Part shown: positions 18,117-25,764 of the stretch, one piece after another
How positions within the stretch are numbered: position 1 is the stretch's first letter
Layout: the number at the start of each line of letters is the position of its first letter
Source: a virus
Virus record (IMG/VR): IMGVR_UViG_3300025656_000004
Location: 1 to 45,471 of that record
Direction: 5' to 3' (one strand)
DNA: 45,471 nucleotides
The notes under the pieces: generated by a model
What the model saw: the letters and a program-made list of their open reading frames with translations, nothing else
Told to the model about the DNA's origin: nothing
Databases searched by the model: none
Translations under genes and position numbers: made by a program

Positions 18117-18616
18117 GATCTAATTACAGCTACTGTGCCGAATTTAGATCTAGAATTAATTGAACCGTAACCTCTAAGCATCTCTATGACAATTTGAGGT
18201 AATACATCTCTAGAATCAGATTTATCGAACTCTAAAGATATAGTGTCAACGTCTAAAGATTTAATACCTTTACCCTCTGTGTCAACGGTTAAATCTGAAT
18301 TAATTAGATGTCTAGCTAATTCAGATGTAGCATTAATGATAGCTTGAGGGATAACTGAAGACGAAATTAAAATGTTATCTTCAGTATATGCATTAGATCT
18401 AGGCCATCTTAAGGCTTGAGTAGTAGCTGCGACAGAACCTGACCAAGAAACCCTCTCATCTAGCAACCTAGTCGCCATTTTTAAAGCTGTTTCTTGTTTC
18501 GAACTTGTTGTAGTCCACGTAGTGGCATACAAATGGTCCGCATGATAAGAATCAGCTTGTGCTACTGTGACATAGCTATCGCTAGATGTTCCACCTATGG
18601 TAGCGTCTATTGCCAT
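18113..18616 (-). CDS. Head-tail adaptor (DnaT-like family)
   Basis: A protein of 167 residues. SDSYVTVAQADSYHADHLYA, KQETALKMATRLLDERVSW and QALRWPRS-x-AY match the putative DnaT-like family that in phages encodes the head-tail adaptor ring. Despite the family name, no replication role is implied. It follows the small Lys-rich gene and begins the connector series. Confidence 0.75.
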   Translation of the reverse strand: MAIDATIGGTSSDSYVTVAQADSYHADHLYATTWTTTSSKQETALKMATRLLDERVSWSGSVAATTQALRWPRSNAYTEDNILISSSVIPQAIINATSELARHLINSDLTVDTEGKGIKSLDVDTISLEFDKSDSRDVLPQIVIEMLRGYGSINSRSKFGTVAVIRS

Positions 18617-18619
18617 GTC

Positions 18620-18853
18620 TTAATCCTCAGTTGATTTAGATTTAAGTTTATTTTTTGTATTAGTAGATTTTTTAGGTTGCGGTTTAGTTTTCGCTTTCGC
18701 TTCACCTCTTACCGCGCCATAATATCTGCAAAGCAATCTTTCCGCTTTATCCGCATCAGATTCTTGTACTTCGCACACGCCATTACTAAAGGTAAAACCA
18801 CCATAGATATCAGTTTTACCTTTATTTGGACCTGTCAATGTAAAAATAGCCAT
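18620..18853 (-). CDS. Small head-region protein with Lys-rich tail
   Basis: A protein of 77 residues starting MAIFTLTGPNKGKTDIYGGF at ATG 18853 after RBS GGAGATAAAA. An in-frame TTG 12 bases upstream lies before the RBS and is rejected. Residues 1-45 form a small beta domain, and the last 30 are a basic Lys/Thr-rich tail. This resembles small proteins found between capsid and adaptor genes, but the role is unknown. Confidence 0.65.
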   Translation of the reverse strand: MAIFTLTGPNKGKTDIYGGFTFSNGVCEVQESDADKAERLLCRYYGAVRGEAKAKTKPQPKKSTNTKNKLKSKSTED

Positions 18854-18862
18854 TTTTATCTC

Positions 18863-18900
18863 CAAAATAAAGAAACCTCTGTTATCTTAACCAGAGGTTT
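18863..18900 (-). terminator. Terminator after the major capsid gene
   Basis: On the minus strand a perfect 9-bp stem, AAACCTCTG (18900-18892) with CAGAGGTTT (18881-18873), loop of ten bases, is followed by TCTTTATTTT. It lies just after the capsid stop at 18912 and just before the RBS of the next gene. The U-run is interrupted, so partial termination (attenuation) is likely. Confidence 0.7.
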
Positions 18901-18911
18901 ACGAGAACTGT

Positions 18912-19832
18912 CTAGTTATTAACGCCAGTTAAGATAGCAAGACCTTTCTCATTGTAGTTAGCAAGACCTGTGTACCACTTAACACGAGTAATAGTCTCGT
19001 CTTTAGTTTCAGATGTACCAACTTCTTCTACACGGATACCAGCTGCATCTGCTGCTGTTAAACCTGAGATACCGTAAGACATTGAACCATCGTCTAGCGT
19101 ACCAGCAAGAATCGAAGTCGCTGCAGACTCAGTACCTTGAGTTTGGTTAGTCGGAATCCAATCGTTACGGAAGATAGGAGTACCACGGTATGCAGGAACT
19201 TGAGCGCCTGAAGGTAACGTAGCTGTATCACCAATAGATGCACCGCCTAGAGCTCTAAGTAACGCGTAGTAAGAACGTAGCGTACGAGAAGGCATCATCA
19301 AGTAATCTACTTGACCATCTTTATCTACAACACCGTCCATCAACTCGTCTAATAGAGCAAACGTAAGAGCTGCGCCATTTGTACCAGAAGATAACGTCTG
19401 TGAAGCAGTTACAAGGCTTAAAAGACCGTCGATTTGGTTTGAAGAACCAGTACCGTTAATCATTTTGTCTTGGAAAGCACGACCAATTGATTTAGCTTTA
19501 GAAGCAACTTGGATTGCTTTTTGGTCATTAATGTTTGAACGAGTAGCTTGGATCAAACCGTTAACTTCAGCGTCGCCTACTAATGTAGTTAAGCTAGAAG
19601 TCACTTGAGTGAAAGTAGCCGCAGCTTTACCAGCTGAGATAGTACCACCAATACCTGCCCATTCCGCAGCGCCTAGAGCGTTTTCACGGTTATAAGCTAG
19701 AGAGTTACCTTCGATGTTTGCAAAAGGCAATACATCGAAAAAATTGTTTACCGTAATGACGTTTTCAATAACGCCAGAAGATAACATGTCTTGAGATAGT
19801 TTTGCTGATTCAGCAAGAGTTACAGAAGCCAT
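18912..19832 (-). CDS. Major capsid protein
   Basis: A protein of 306 residues following portal and scaffold genes. The N-terminus (SVTLAESAKLSQDMLSSGVIE) and the segments FFDVLPFANIEGNSLAYNRE, GLIQATRSNINDQKAIQVAS, KSIGRAFQDKMINGTGSSNQ and the C-terminal VKWYTGLANYNEKGLAILTG follow the HK97-fold capsid family of phages with DUF4055 portals. No protease domain is fused. It has its own promoter and a terminator, which fits high expression. The RBS is TAGGAATAATATT. Confidence 0.88.
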   Translation of the reverse strand: MASVTLAESAKLSQDMLSSGVIENVITVNNFFDVLPFANIEGNSLAYNRENALGAAEWAGIGGTISAGKAAATFTQVTSSLTTLVGDAEVNGLIQATRSNINDQKAIQVASKAKSIGRAFQDKMINGTGSSNQIDGLLSLVTASQTLSSGTNGAALTFALLDELMDGVVDKDGQVDYLMMPSRTLRSYYALLRALGGASIGDTATLPSGAQVPAYRGTPIFRNDWIPTNQTQGTESAATSILAGTLDDGSMSYGISGLTAADAAGIRVEEVGTSETKDETITRVKWYTGLANYNEKGLAILTGVNN

Positions 19833-19926
19833 AATATTATTCCTATAATAAGTTAATTAAAAGTTTTTCATCTAAGTTGATCTTAAACGCCGTTCTTAAT
19901 CAACAATAAGGTGTCCACTGGACAAT

Positions 19927-19964
19927 TTTATATCTGGATTATACCACAAAAATCCAGATATAAA
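19927..19964 (-). promoter_or_regulatory. Capsid promoter inside a perfect 13-bp inverted repeat
   Basis: TTTATATCTGGAT (19964-19952 read on the minus strand) and ATCCAGATATAAA (19939-19927) are perfect inverted repeats separated by 12 bases. The -10 element TGG-TATAAT (19946-19938) overlaps the second arm. A clear -35 box is not seen, so this may be an extended -10 promoter. It lies 106 bases before the capsid ATG, in the only long gap of the head module. A second palindrome, TGTCCA-G-TGGACA, follows at 19912-19924. It could be an operator or, as RNA, a scaffold-gene terminator. Confidence 0.65.
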
Positions 19965-19970
19965 GTTTAT

Positions 19971-20681
19971 TTACGTACCTAAACCCGCTGCAATTTTTTG
20001 CGTCGCAGTCATATTTGCAGAGTTCATTCGACCACCGCTTTTCACAGATCCTGTTGAACCTGATCCTTGACTAGACGTAAATAAATGCGAAGCTGATTGA
20101 GATAAATTCTTTACCCAGTCGTTAACCGACATAGGTGTTGTGCCATCTTTACCATAAACAACGCTTCCTGTTGAGTCGTGTGGCATAGCTTGTCCTTCAA
20201 CAAGTTTAAACGCTGCACGACCACGTAGTAAAACATCATCAACCGCTTCAGAAGTGACACCAGCTTTTGCTGACGCAGATCTTAACTCATTATCGATTAG
20301 TAGAGTCTCTAATTGACGATTAGCAACATCATTTTTTGTCGTTAACTCAGTTACTTGCGTATCATACTCAGCTCTCATAGCTGTAACACGCTCTGTAACC
20401 AACTCATCGACTTTTCCTGCGTCAATCATCTTCTTATCTCGCAATTTCTTAGCTTTAGATTTAAGATCGTTGTACTCGTCCATATCGACTGAGCCAACTT
20501 TCGCTTCAAGATCTGAAATTTGCTTCATTAAGCCTACGTTATTATCTCTAAATTCATTTAACTTGGATTTATCGACTAAACCGTCTACTTCTAGGACATA
20601 TTGTCCATTATTCTCTACATATAAGCCTCTCAGAGACTCATCGATACTGTTAATATCGTCTACTTTTGCTTTTAGTGTCAT
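19971..20681 (-). CDS. Scaffolding protein
   Basis: A protein of 236 residues between portal and capsid genes. It is highly charged with a long coiled coil (about 45-130; ISDLEAKVGSVDMDEYNDLKS). It ends in a Gly/Ser-rich and basic helix (SGGRMNSANMTATQKIAAGL), as in scaffold proteins that bind capsid through their C-terminus. No Ser-protease motif is seen, so it is probably a pure scaffold released or degraded on maturation. Confidence 0.82.
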   Translation of the reverse strand: MTLKAKVDDINSIDESLRGLYVENNGQYVLEVDGLVDKSKLNEFRDNNVGLMKQISDLEAKVGSVDMDEYNDLKSKAKKLRDKKMIDAGKVDELVTERVTAMRAEYDTQVTELTTKNDVANRQLETLLIDNELRSASAKAGVTSEAVDDVLLRGRAAFKLVEGQAMPHDSTGSVVYGKDGTTPMSVNDWVKNLSQSASHLFTSSQGSGSTGSVKSGGRMNSANMTATQKIAAGLGT

Positions 20682-20693
20682 AACAACCTCTGG

Positions 20694-22031
20694 TTATTCG
20701 TTAATAGTCCCTTCTAAGACCCTCTCAGTCGGTAACTTTGCTTTCTCTTCTTCTATTGTTGTATCCGGAGGAAGAAGCTCTCCTTTTTTCATATTATATA
20801 GTAATGTATCTAAAGATATAACCCCTTGCTGATACGCTTGGATTATAGCATTTAAACCTTGATGATCTAGTACATCATCTAAATAATCTTTGTTGACCTC
20901 TACAGACACCTCGTCTGGGTCAAAACCTTCCCAAATAGCTACAGTTTTAAGTATTTTAATCATACCTGTTTCAACTGATTGGGCTATATTTGTTAAGATA
21001 GATGCTTCGCTACTGTGCCTAATTTTCGCTGTGTGAGCTGACTCTACAACTTTAGAATCCTTCTCGAACAACCTTGCAGACAAAATAGCCATCATTTGTT
21101 CTTTATGTTTTAGCGCATTCTCTAACGCAGTCAAACCTTGACCTGTAAACTCTAAGAAACCTGCTTTACTGCCCGCATCAGGTAGTACCCAAGCAGACGA
21201 CGAACCAATCTTTAACTCTGTTTCATTTGGATCTACACCACTCACCCAAGGTGTGGGTAATGCTGTGAAATGTCTTCCGTGCTCTAAATCAGCGCTAGAT
21301 CTATAGTGACTTAAGTTAACGTCTATTAAATCTAATAACGGCGGTCTAGATATATCTTCTGTAACGCCGTCTGGCGTCACCGTAAAAAACGGTATGTTAT
21401 CAATTTGAAGACCTCTATTTGACGGTGTATATGATTTTATGATTGACCACTCAGCGGATTTATCTGTTTGAGACCAAACATTAACTGAGTAACCTTCATC
21501 TGTCAATACGAGTTCTCTGTAAATGTCTACAGGTGAAAACTCATATGGATCGTCTTCAGCTGGCTCTAAAACTGTCTCTAACAACACTTTAGTGTTATCC
21601 CACCAGTTTACGAACGACTCCGTTTGATAACCTACTAAGTAAGGTCTACCACCGTCTTCTGCTCTATCAACAAGAACTGAGTATCTACCTGTTAGTAGCA
21701 CCTCTTGTAGCATTATCTTCATAAATTGATTAATGGACACACCAGTATTTGTGACATCATCTAATAGATGCGCCATACCTTCTGGTACCTTAATCAATGG
21801 TGGTCTCCTCAAGACTGATCCGACTAAACCTGCAAGGGTTCTAGCTGTCGCCCCATAATAAAGTGCTCTGTCTCTATACGAACTATACTCAACAGCCGTT
21901 TGACCGCTGAGTGCTGGTAAATACATTTTACCTTTTGCTTTTACTGTATCAGAGCCTTCATACGTGTCACGAGATCGTGTCCAACGCACAAAATTTGCTG
22001 TATACTCTGGATGAATTGAATTAATTGGCAT
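20694..22031 (-). CDS. Portal protein (DUF4055 family)
   Basis: A protein of 445 residues. It matches the DUF4055 portal family: HPEYTANFVRWTRSRDTYEG, YLPALSGQT, YRDRALYYGATARTLAGLVG, VLRRPPLI-x-VPEG and VLLTGRYSVLVDRAEDGGRPY. The helical stem lies around 340-400 (SVETGMIKILKTVAIWEGFD). It forms the dodecameric DNA gate at one vertex and docks the terminase. Spacing of three bases to TerL. Confidence 0.88.
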   Translation of the reverse strand: MPINSIHPEYTANFVRWTRSRDTYEGSDTVKAKGKMYLPALSGQTAVEYSSYRDRALYYGATARTLAGLVGSVLRRPPLIKVPEGMAHLLDDVTNTGVSINQFMKIMLQEVLLTGRYSVLVDRAEDGGRPYLVGYQTESFVNWWDNTKVLLETVLEPAEDDPYEFSPVDIYRELVLTDEGYSVNVWSQTDKSAEWSIIKSYTPSNRGLQIDNIPFFTVTPDGVTEDISRPPLLDLIDVNLSHYRSSADLEHGRHFTALPTPWVSGVDPNETELKIGSSSAWVLPDAGSKAGFLEFTGQGLTALENALKHKEQMMAILSARLFEKDSKVVESAHTAKIRHSSEASILTNIAQSVETGMIKILKTVAIWEGFDPDEVSVEVNKDYLDDVLDHQGLNAIIQAYQQGVISLDTLLYNMKKGELLPPDTTIEEEKAKLPTERVLEGTINE

Positions 22032-22034
22032 AAT

Positions 22035-23444
22035 TTAAAATCCTACTACTTTAGCTAAAGATAATCGCCTGTCCGCTGACAGAACTCTATATCTTAGCAC
22101 ATCATAATCGTGGTCTACTGCGTTAGTATCAACATCCTCTGGATTTTTCTCTGACCTAGGCAATGCAGGCAAGTTAGTAATTAAATTCCTACAAGTTGAC
22201 GAAACATATAACCCCGCTTCTTCTTGTGGATGTTGTAAACTAGCTTTTAACATCTGCCTAACTCTAGATAGACCATTTATTCTCGAACCTGGTTTTTTAT
22301 CTGACTTAACCCACCTGACCCCTACTCTCTCCATATCTTCTGCAATAGATTGACCATTTTGCACGTCAAATATAGCGTTATCTGCAGGACCTGGTGTTGT
22401 CCTATATTGTAAACCCATTTCTAACTCCGCACGCTTAATTTTTCTAGCTATCTCACCTGCGGTCTCTCTAAGGCCTTCGCCCTTAGCATTTGCGCCATAT
22501 AACTCAGCAATAACAAACACCGTTTTTGGTTGAAAAGACCTAACTATTCCATCTGCCATAACGACATCTGAACCGTCTGACTCCGCGAACCAAAGCACTG
22601 AATATGGACTAGACGAACCCCAATCAAACCCTCTATTTATTTTCCAACTACGAGGAATCTCAAACGGCTCTACTATGTGTACAGCAGGCGACCATATATC
22701 GTCTACGGCACCACCTGCTGTAATCGCCCAGTCGCCATTGAGCATAGCCTCAATTAAGTGGTCTGAACCTAACCCTCGTAACCTATCTGCATAATGCGGG
22801 TCATTCTCAGTTAGAGTCTTATTATCTGATAACTTAGCTGGTACATACTGCCTAATCATACCACCGTCATGCGACTCTGTTCTCCAAGCACTCTCGCCTT
22901 GGTCTACAAAATTCTTTTTCCAAAAATTATGTGCTATACCACCAGGGTTTGAACAAGCTAAAATCCTTGGGAACATGCCAACGTATTCTTTAGGTACCTT
23001 TAATGACCCAAGCCTCACACGAGATCTAAGAAATCTATAAACTTCCTCTGATAAGTGAGTGGATTCATCGACTGCTAAAAACCCGATTTGCGCACCTTGA
23101 TAATTAGTCATATCAGAATCGTGCTGACAATGGGCGAGTGTTATTCGTGATCCATTTTTAAAGTCAATAGAGTTATCTGACCAGTTGATTTTAACTAACC
23201 CATCATCTACAAACTCTTTAAGTAATTCTGGAAAACCACCAGATGTTCTCATATGGTTAGCGATTAACTCTTTATAGGTACGTCTAAAAATATACGTTTG
23301 TAGGCCAGGTATCTGTATTGAATACACAATAGCGGCTACTCTCAACAAATGTGACTTTCCACCACCTGCAGCTCCACCATATAATATTTCAGTCGCACTA
23401 GAATTTAGCGCAGCGTATTGGCGAGGGTGGAGAGTTAAGTTCAT
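22035..23444 (-). CDS. Terminase large subunit
   Basis: A protein of 469 residues. The N-terminal ATPase has Walker A GGAAGGGKS (residues 23-31), preceded by HPRQYAAL, and Walker B FLAVDE (122-127) with STHL following. The nuclease half begins NRGFDWGSSSPYSVLW (Asp of RNase H fold, about 273) and ends AVDHDYDVLRYRVLS, with the second acidic cluster around GPADNAIFDVQNG. It packages DNA through the portal. The gene starts one base after the small upstream gene's stop begins. Confidence 0.92.
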   Translation of the reverse strand: MNLTLHPRQYAALNSSATEILYGGAAGGGKSHLLRVAAIVYSIQIPGLQTYIFRRTYKELIANHMRTSGGFPELLKEFVDDGLVKINWSDNSIDFKNGSRITLAHCQHDSDMTNYQGAQIGFLAVDESTHLSEEVYRFLRSRVRLGSLKVPKEYVGMFPRILACSNPGGIAHNFWKKNFVDQGESAWRTESHDGGMIRQYVPAKLSDNKTLTENDPHYADRLRGLGSDHLIEAMLNGDWAITAGGAVDDIWSPAVHIVEPFEIPRSWKINRGFDWGSSSPYSVLWFAESDGSDVVMADGIVRSFQPKTVFVIAELYGANAKGEGLRETAGEIARKIKRAELEMGLQYRTTPGPADNAIFDVQNGQSIAEDMERVGVRWVKSDKKPGSRINGLSRVRQMLKASLQHPQEEAGLYVSSTCRNLITNLPALPRSEKNPEDVDTNAVDHDYDVLRYRVLSADRRLSLAKVVGF

Positions 23445-23692
23445 TAATCAGACACTTCGTCTGTCAGCATAGACACTTTAAGTATACCAAAGTCTTGGTG
23501 TACGTCTGCTTTAATCTCCATAGATTTAAGTTTTGGTTCTACGTACTCAGCGACTGTTTTATGGCACTGCATTTGTATACCTTTATCCGTCTCTTTATCT
23601 GTGGCTAGTTCAACTAACGCAAGAAGTGGGTGATAACCTGGTGTACGCTCATGAAGCATTTTTAAAATTCTGTTCTCTGTATTAGCTAGCAT
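23444..23692 (-). CDS. TerS-like protein (candidate small terminase)
   Basis: A protein of 82 residues directly before TerL. The pattern HPLLALVELATDKETD, QMQCHKTVAEYVEPKLKSME resembles the short 'xPL-x-x-M-x-x-D-x-E ... AAPY-HP-LAS-E' proteins that serve as small terminase subunits in phages with Terminase_6 large subunits. It is shorter than classic TerS and lacks a visible N-terminal HTH, so DNA recognition could need another protein such as the 24027-24383 product. First gene of the late operon. Confidence 0.6.
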   Translation of the reverse strand: MLANTENRILKMLHERTPGYHPLLALVELATDKETDKGIQMQCHKTVAEYVEPKLKSMEIKADVHQDFGILKVSMLTDEVSD

Positions 23693-23724
23693 AGTTTATA
23701 TTGTATTGCCTAATATTTATCGTG

Positions 23725-23733
23725 ATTATACCA
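23725..23733 (-). promoter_or_regulatory. Late operon promoter, extended -10
   Basis: Minus-strand TGG-TATAAT, the same extended -10 as before the capsid gene, ends 33 bases before the start of the TerS-like gene. No good -35 box is seen upstream. It is the only promoter-like site before the structural operon. Confidence 0.6.
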
Positions 23734-23760
23734 TAAAAGGTAATAAAGCATTGAGATATT

Positions 23761-23864
23761 GATACTTACAGCCCTCGCCTACTTAGATATCTAGATATTA
23801 GATATCTTGATATTAGATATTGGATATCTTGATATTAGATATTGGATACTTACAGCCCTCGCCT
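23761..23864. repeat. Nested direct repeats beside the terminase genes
   Basis: A 20-bp direct repeat, gatacttacagccctcgcct, occurs at 23761-23780 and 23845-23864. Between the copies lies a perfect tandem duplication of 22 bp, gatatcttgatattagatat followed by tg (23801-23822 and 23823-23844), with a degraded third copy before it. This fits a binding array for terminase (pac/cos region) or for a replication protein; the choice is not possible from sequence. Confidence 0.75.
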
Positions 23865-23925
23865 AATATGCGGTTTTAACATATGTGTATAAGTCGGCCC
23901 AGACGAAAAAATTCCGGACCAACAT

Positions 23926-23956
23926 AGGGCGGGCGGCAGGCCTGGCCAGGGCCCCC
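23926..23956. other. GC-rich palindrome cluster, candidate packaging site
   Basis: A stretch of about 30 bases, nearly all G and C, stands out in the AT-rich surroundings. It contains three overlapping palindromes: CAGGCCTG (23937-23944), CTGGCCAG (23942-23949) and GGGCCC (23949-23954). It is non-coding and lies within 300 bases of the terminase genes, so a cos or pac site is a reasonable guess. No experimental signature can be seen here. Confidence 0.4.
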
Positions 23957-23969
23957 AAATATTATACAT

Positions 23970-24000
23970 AAAAAAGCCCGAATTTTTTAGATTCAGGCTT
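23970..24000 (-). terminator. Rho-independent terminator
   Basis: Minus-strand stem AAGCCTGAAT (24000-23991) with ATTCGGGCTT (23983-23974), ten pairs including one G-U, loop CTAAAAA, followed by T residues. It ends the unit for the gene at 24027-24383 and separates it from the late operon promoter. Confidence 0.85.
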
Positions 24001-24026
24001 CAATTTATTTTTTATTTATTTTATTT

Positions 24027-24383
24027 TTAAGCTTCGACTTGAGTTTTTTCCCACTCACGATAGATCGATTTGAAAGTAAATCCCTTGCGAGCCGAATAAA
24101 CTTGGCCGTAAGATAATCCAAGCTCTTTAGCGACAGCATTATGCGATAATTCCCTGTGCTCGCCGATCATCATGTCTCTAGCATCGGCTTCAGTCATTTC
24201 TCTCGTCGATTTTGGCCCGCGATTTCGAACCGGCGCAACTTTCATTGAATTAATTTTTTCGATAATTTCATTCAACTTTTCGGCCACATTTTTAACTGTT
24301 AATTTTGACTCTAAATTTAATAGTTCAATTTGAGCTTCAACTTCATTAACGATTTCATTTACTTCTTGATTTTTATTTGACAT
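24027..24383 (-). CDS. Putative DNA-binding regulator with C-terminal HTH
   Basis: A protein of 118 residues. The first 50 residues form an acidic coiled coil (EIVNEVEAQIELLNLESKL). A basic linker VRNRGPKSTRE follows, then a helix-turn-helix-like segment LSHNAVAKELGLSYGQVYSA (about 81-100). It has its own promoter and terminator and lies between terminase and the repeat region, so it could be a late-gene regulator, an origin-binding protein, or the DNA-recognition partner of terminase. RBS AAGGAGACACTAAT. Confidence 0.6.
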   Translation of the reverse strand: MSNKNQEVNEIVNEVEAQIELLNLESKLTVKNVAEKLNEIIEKINSMKVAPVRNRGPKSTREMTEADARDMMIGEHRELSHNAVAKELGLSYGQVYSARKGFTFKSIYREWEKTQVEA

Positions 24384-24440
24384 ATTAGTGTCTCCTTATT
24401 ATTATTTAAAGTGTGATTCTTTTTATTTGATCACAGTTTT

Positions 24441-24475
24441 ATTATACCGTATTAATAATATATTTGTGAGTTTAT
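24441..24475 (-). promoter_or_regulatory. Phage promoter P1 (TATTATTAATAC-GG-TATAAT type)
   Basis: Read on the minus strand: ATAAACTCACAAAT (24475-24462), then ATTATTAATACGG and TATAAT (24446-24441). The ATAAACYCACAAAT element recurs before two other minus-strand units and the ATTATTAATAC-x-GTATAAT core recurs on the plus strand at 38511-38531. It lies 58 bases before the start of the HTH gene. Confidence 0.65.
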
Positions 24476-24533
24476 TTCATTTAAATTCATAAATACTTTG
24501 CATGGCCAATATAGTTATATGTGAACTGTCTTA

Positions 24534-24614
24534 TACAAGAGTTTTCTAATACATCTATATTAGATTTAGCTAATACAAGAGTTTTCTAATACATCTATAT
24601 TAGATTTAGCTAAT
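24534..24614. repeat. Tandem repeat, 40-bp unit, two copies
   Basis: The unit running from tacaagagttttctaatac through catctatattagatttagc is present twice in tandem with a period of 40 bp and is essentially identical in both copies. Each unit contains the inverted pair taatac..../atctatattagat. It is non-coding, between the HTH gene's promoter and the small membrane gene. Confidence 0.8.
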
Positions 24615-24633
24615 AACCTCAAATCCTTATATT

Positions 24634-24714
24634 CCCATGCTTAAACTCTCGCCCGCATTCGCCCGCATTCGCTAATTCATGAGGACCCATGCTTAAACTC
24701 TCGCCCGCATTCGC
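24634..24714. repeat. Direct repeats with cgcccgcattcgc words
   Basis: A direct repeat of about 28 bp, cccatgcttaaactctcgcc plus cgcattcg, occurs at about 24634-24661 and 24687-24714. The first copy is followed by a second gcccgcattcgc. These are members of a dispersed GGGCGA word family that fills the non-coding region to about 26360. Confidence 0.7.
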
Positions 24715-24861
24715 CTACAAAAAATAACCAATAAGAAAACCGACTGTTAAACCAATTGCGATACCACTTATTAACGTCGCTTTAAATATGTGTACTCTTT
24801 TGCCGTTGATGTAACATCCTGTTATGTTTGACCTTCTATTAAATTCCCCTAAAACATTCAT
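24715..24861 (-). CDS. 48-residue membrane protein
   Basis: ATG 24861 overlaps the upstream stop as ATGA. The product begins MNVLGEFNRRSNITGCYING and ends with one strong transmembrane helix (IAIGLTVGFLIGYFL) after a basic stretch (GKRVHIFKA). This suggests an N-in single-pass inner membrane protein. Function unknown; translational coupling to the acidic 62-residue protein suggests they act together. Confidence 0.6.
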   Translation of the reverse strand: MNVLGEFNRRSNITGCYINGKRVHIFKATLISGIAIGLTVGFLIGYFL

Positions 24862-25046
24862 TGATAAACCTCAATATCTAATTCTTCAGCAAGAGTGTAT
24901 ATCTGATCATCTGTAAGGTCCTCGTTCATCTGATTGAATAACATATCATGGTAACAATCAATTAGTAGTTCACTTGGTGCGTTATCAGACTCTATTTTAG
25001 CAATCTCATGTAACGCTTCATCTTTAGTTAGTTTTGTTTTTGGCAT
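24858..25046 (-). CDS. Small acidic protein, unknown
   Basis: A protein of 62 residues, MPKTKLTKDEALHEIAKIES onward, predicted all-helical with a net negative charge (NQMNEDLTDDQIYTLAEELD). It has a strong RBS (CAGGAGAAACTGAC) and its own promoter 40 bases upstream. No family is recognised. Small size, helical make-up and early-type promoter would fit a host-takeover or anti-defence protein, but nothing in the sequence proves this. Confidence 0.6.
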   Translation of the reverse strand: MPKTKLTKDEALHEIAKIESDNAPSELLIDCYHDMLFNQMNEDLTDDQIYTLAEELDIEVYQ

Positions 25047-25085
25047 GTCAGTTTCTCCTGTTGTTATTTAATTTTTGACAAGGTC

Positions 25086-25104
25086 ATTATATCATATTAT
25101 TAAT
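25086..25104 (-). promoter_or_regulatory. Phage promoter P2
   Basis: Minus strand: ATTAATAATAT (25104-25094) followed two bases on by TATAAT (25091-25086). It belongs to the AT-repeat promoter family seen at four other places and lies 40 bases before the ATG of the 62-residue protein. Confidence 0.6.
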
Positions 25105-25224
25105 ATGGGATGTGATTAAAAACATGGCTCCACTAATTTTAATTTTCACTGTGGTATTACCTACTCTCGCCCACCTATGCGGCGAAACTCATGGAAACCC
25201 AGATGGCGGGTCCACTACCCACCT

Positions 25225-25317
25225 AAGAAGCCTCACATTCGCCCACTCGGGAATTCCTTTAAGAAGCCTCACATTCGCCCACTCGGGAATTCCTTTAAGA
25301 AGCCTCACATTCGCCCA
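25225..25317. repeat. 36-bp tandem repeat, 2.6 copies
   Basis: The unit aagaagcctcacattcgccc plus actcgggaattccttt occurs at 25225-25260 and 25261-25296, with a partial third copy at 25297-25317 that continues into further attcgccc words. There are no spacers between units, so this is not CRISPR. Each unit contains the palindrome GGAATTCC. Confidence 0.85.
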
Positions 25318-25546
25318 CATTCGCCCGCTCGCCTTGGAGGGCTCACATTCGCCTTAACAGACCGCAAAACGATAGAGCGTGATAGAGCTAATAAAATTTG
25401 TCAGCCGATATATTATATGACTAACTAATAAAGCTTTTAATATCAGCTAATTTGACGCACTCAGCTATATGATATGTGTATAGCATGTTTATAACCAATT
25501 GCTGCAGCAAAGGGCGAGTGGGCGCGTTGGTTAGAAATAAGATAAT

Positions 25547-25585
25547 GAGATACTTAGTGTTGAAATGTGAGATACTTAGTGTTGA
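25547..25585. repeat. 17-bp direct repeat
   Basis: gagatacttagtgttga occurs at 25547-25563 and 25569-25585, a period of 22 bp or two helical turns. The same gatactta core occurs in the repeats beside terminase (23761, 23845). Confidence 0.7.
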
Positions 25586-25664
25586 GATATTAAGAGCCCT
25601 CGCCAACTCGGTCCGGCTAATTCTTCTGCCTGCCGCCAGGTGTAAAAAGAGGGCGAGTAGGCGA

Positions 25665-25764
25665 GTTGCTAAAAGTAGAATAAGCGAGGGTTGCTAAAAG
25701 TAGAATAAGCGAGGGTTGCTAAAAGTAAAGAGGTTTAGAGTTGCCAAAAGTAAAGAGGGCGAGT
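25665..25764. repeat. 25-bp iteron-like tandem array, four copies
   Basis: Units start at 25665, 25690, 25715 and 25740. The first two are identical (gttgctaaaagtagaataag followed by cgagg); the last two keep gttgcyaaaagta and diverge after it. Exact 25-bp spacing and conserved left halves are as expected of iterons bound by an initiator protein. Confidence 0.8.

Noticed and set aside
23881-23960. tRNA-like or ncRNA gene in the GC-rich patch
   Set aside because: No cloverleaf, no T-loop (GTTCRA) or CCA end could be fitted; only palindromes are seen.
25225-25317. Possible CRISPR-like repeat array
   Set aside because: The 36-bp units are directly adjacent with no spacers, and no cas genes are present.
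25112-25428. Plus-strand frames with a signal-peptide-like start and repeated LRSLTFAHSGIP
   Set aside because: The frames are made of the 36-bp DNA repeat, start with GTG without a clear RBS, and a second overlapping frame is equally open; this looks like translation of non-coding repeats.
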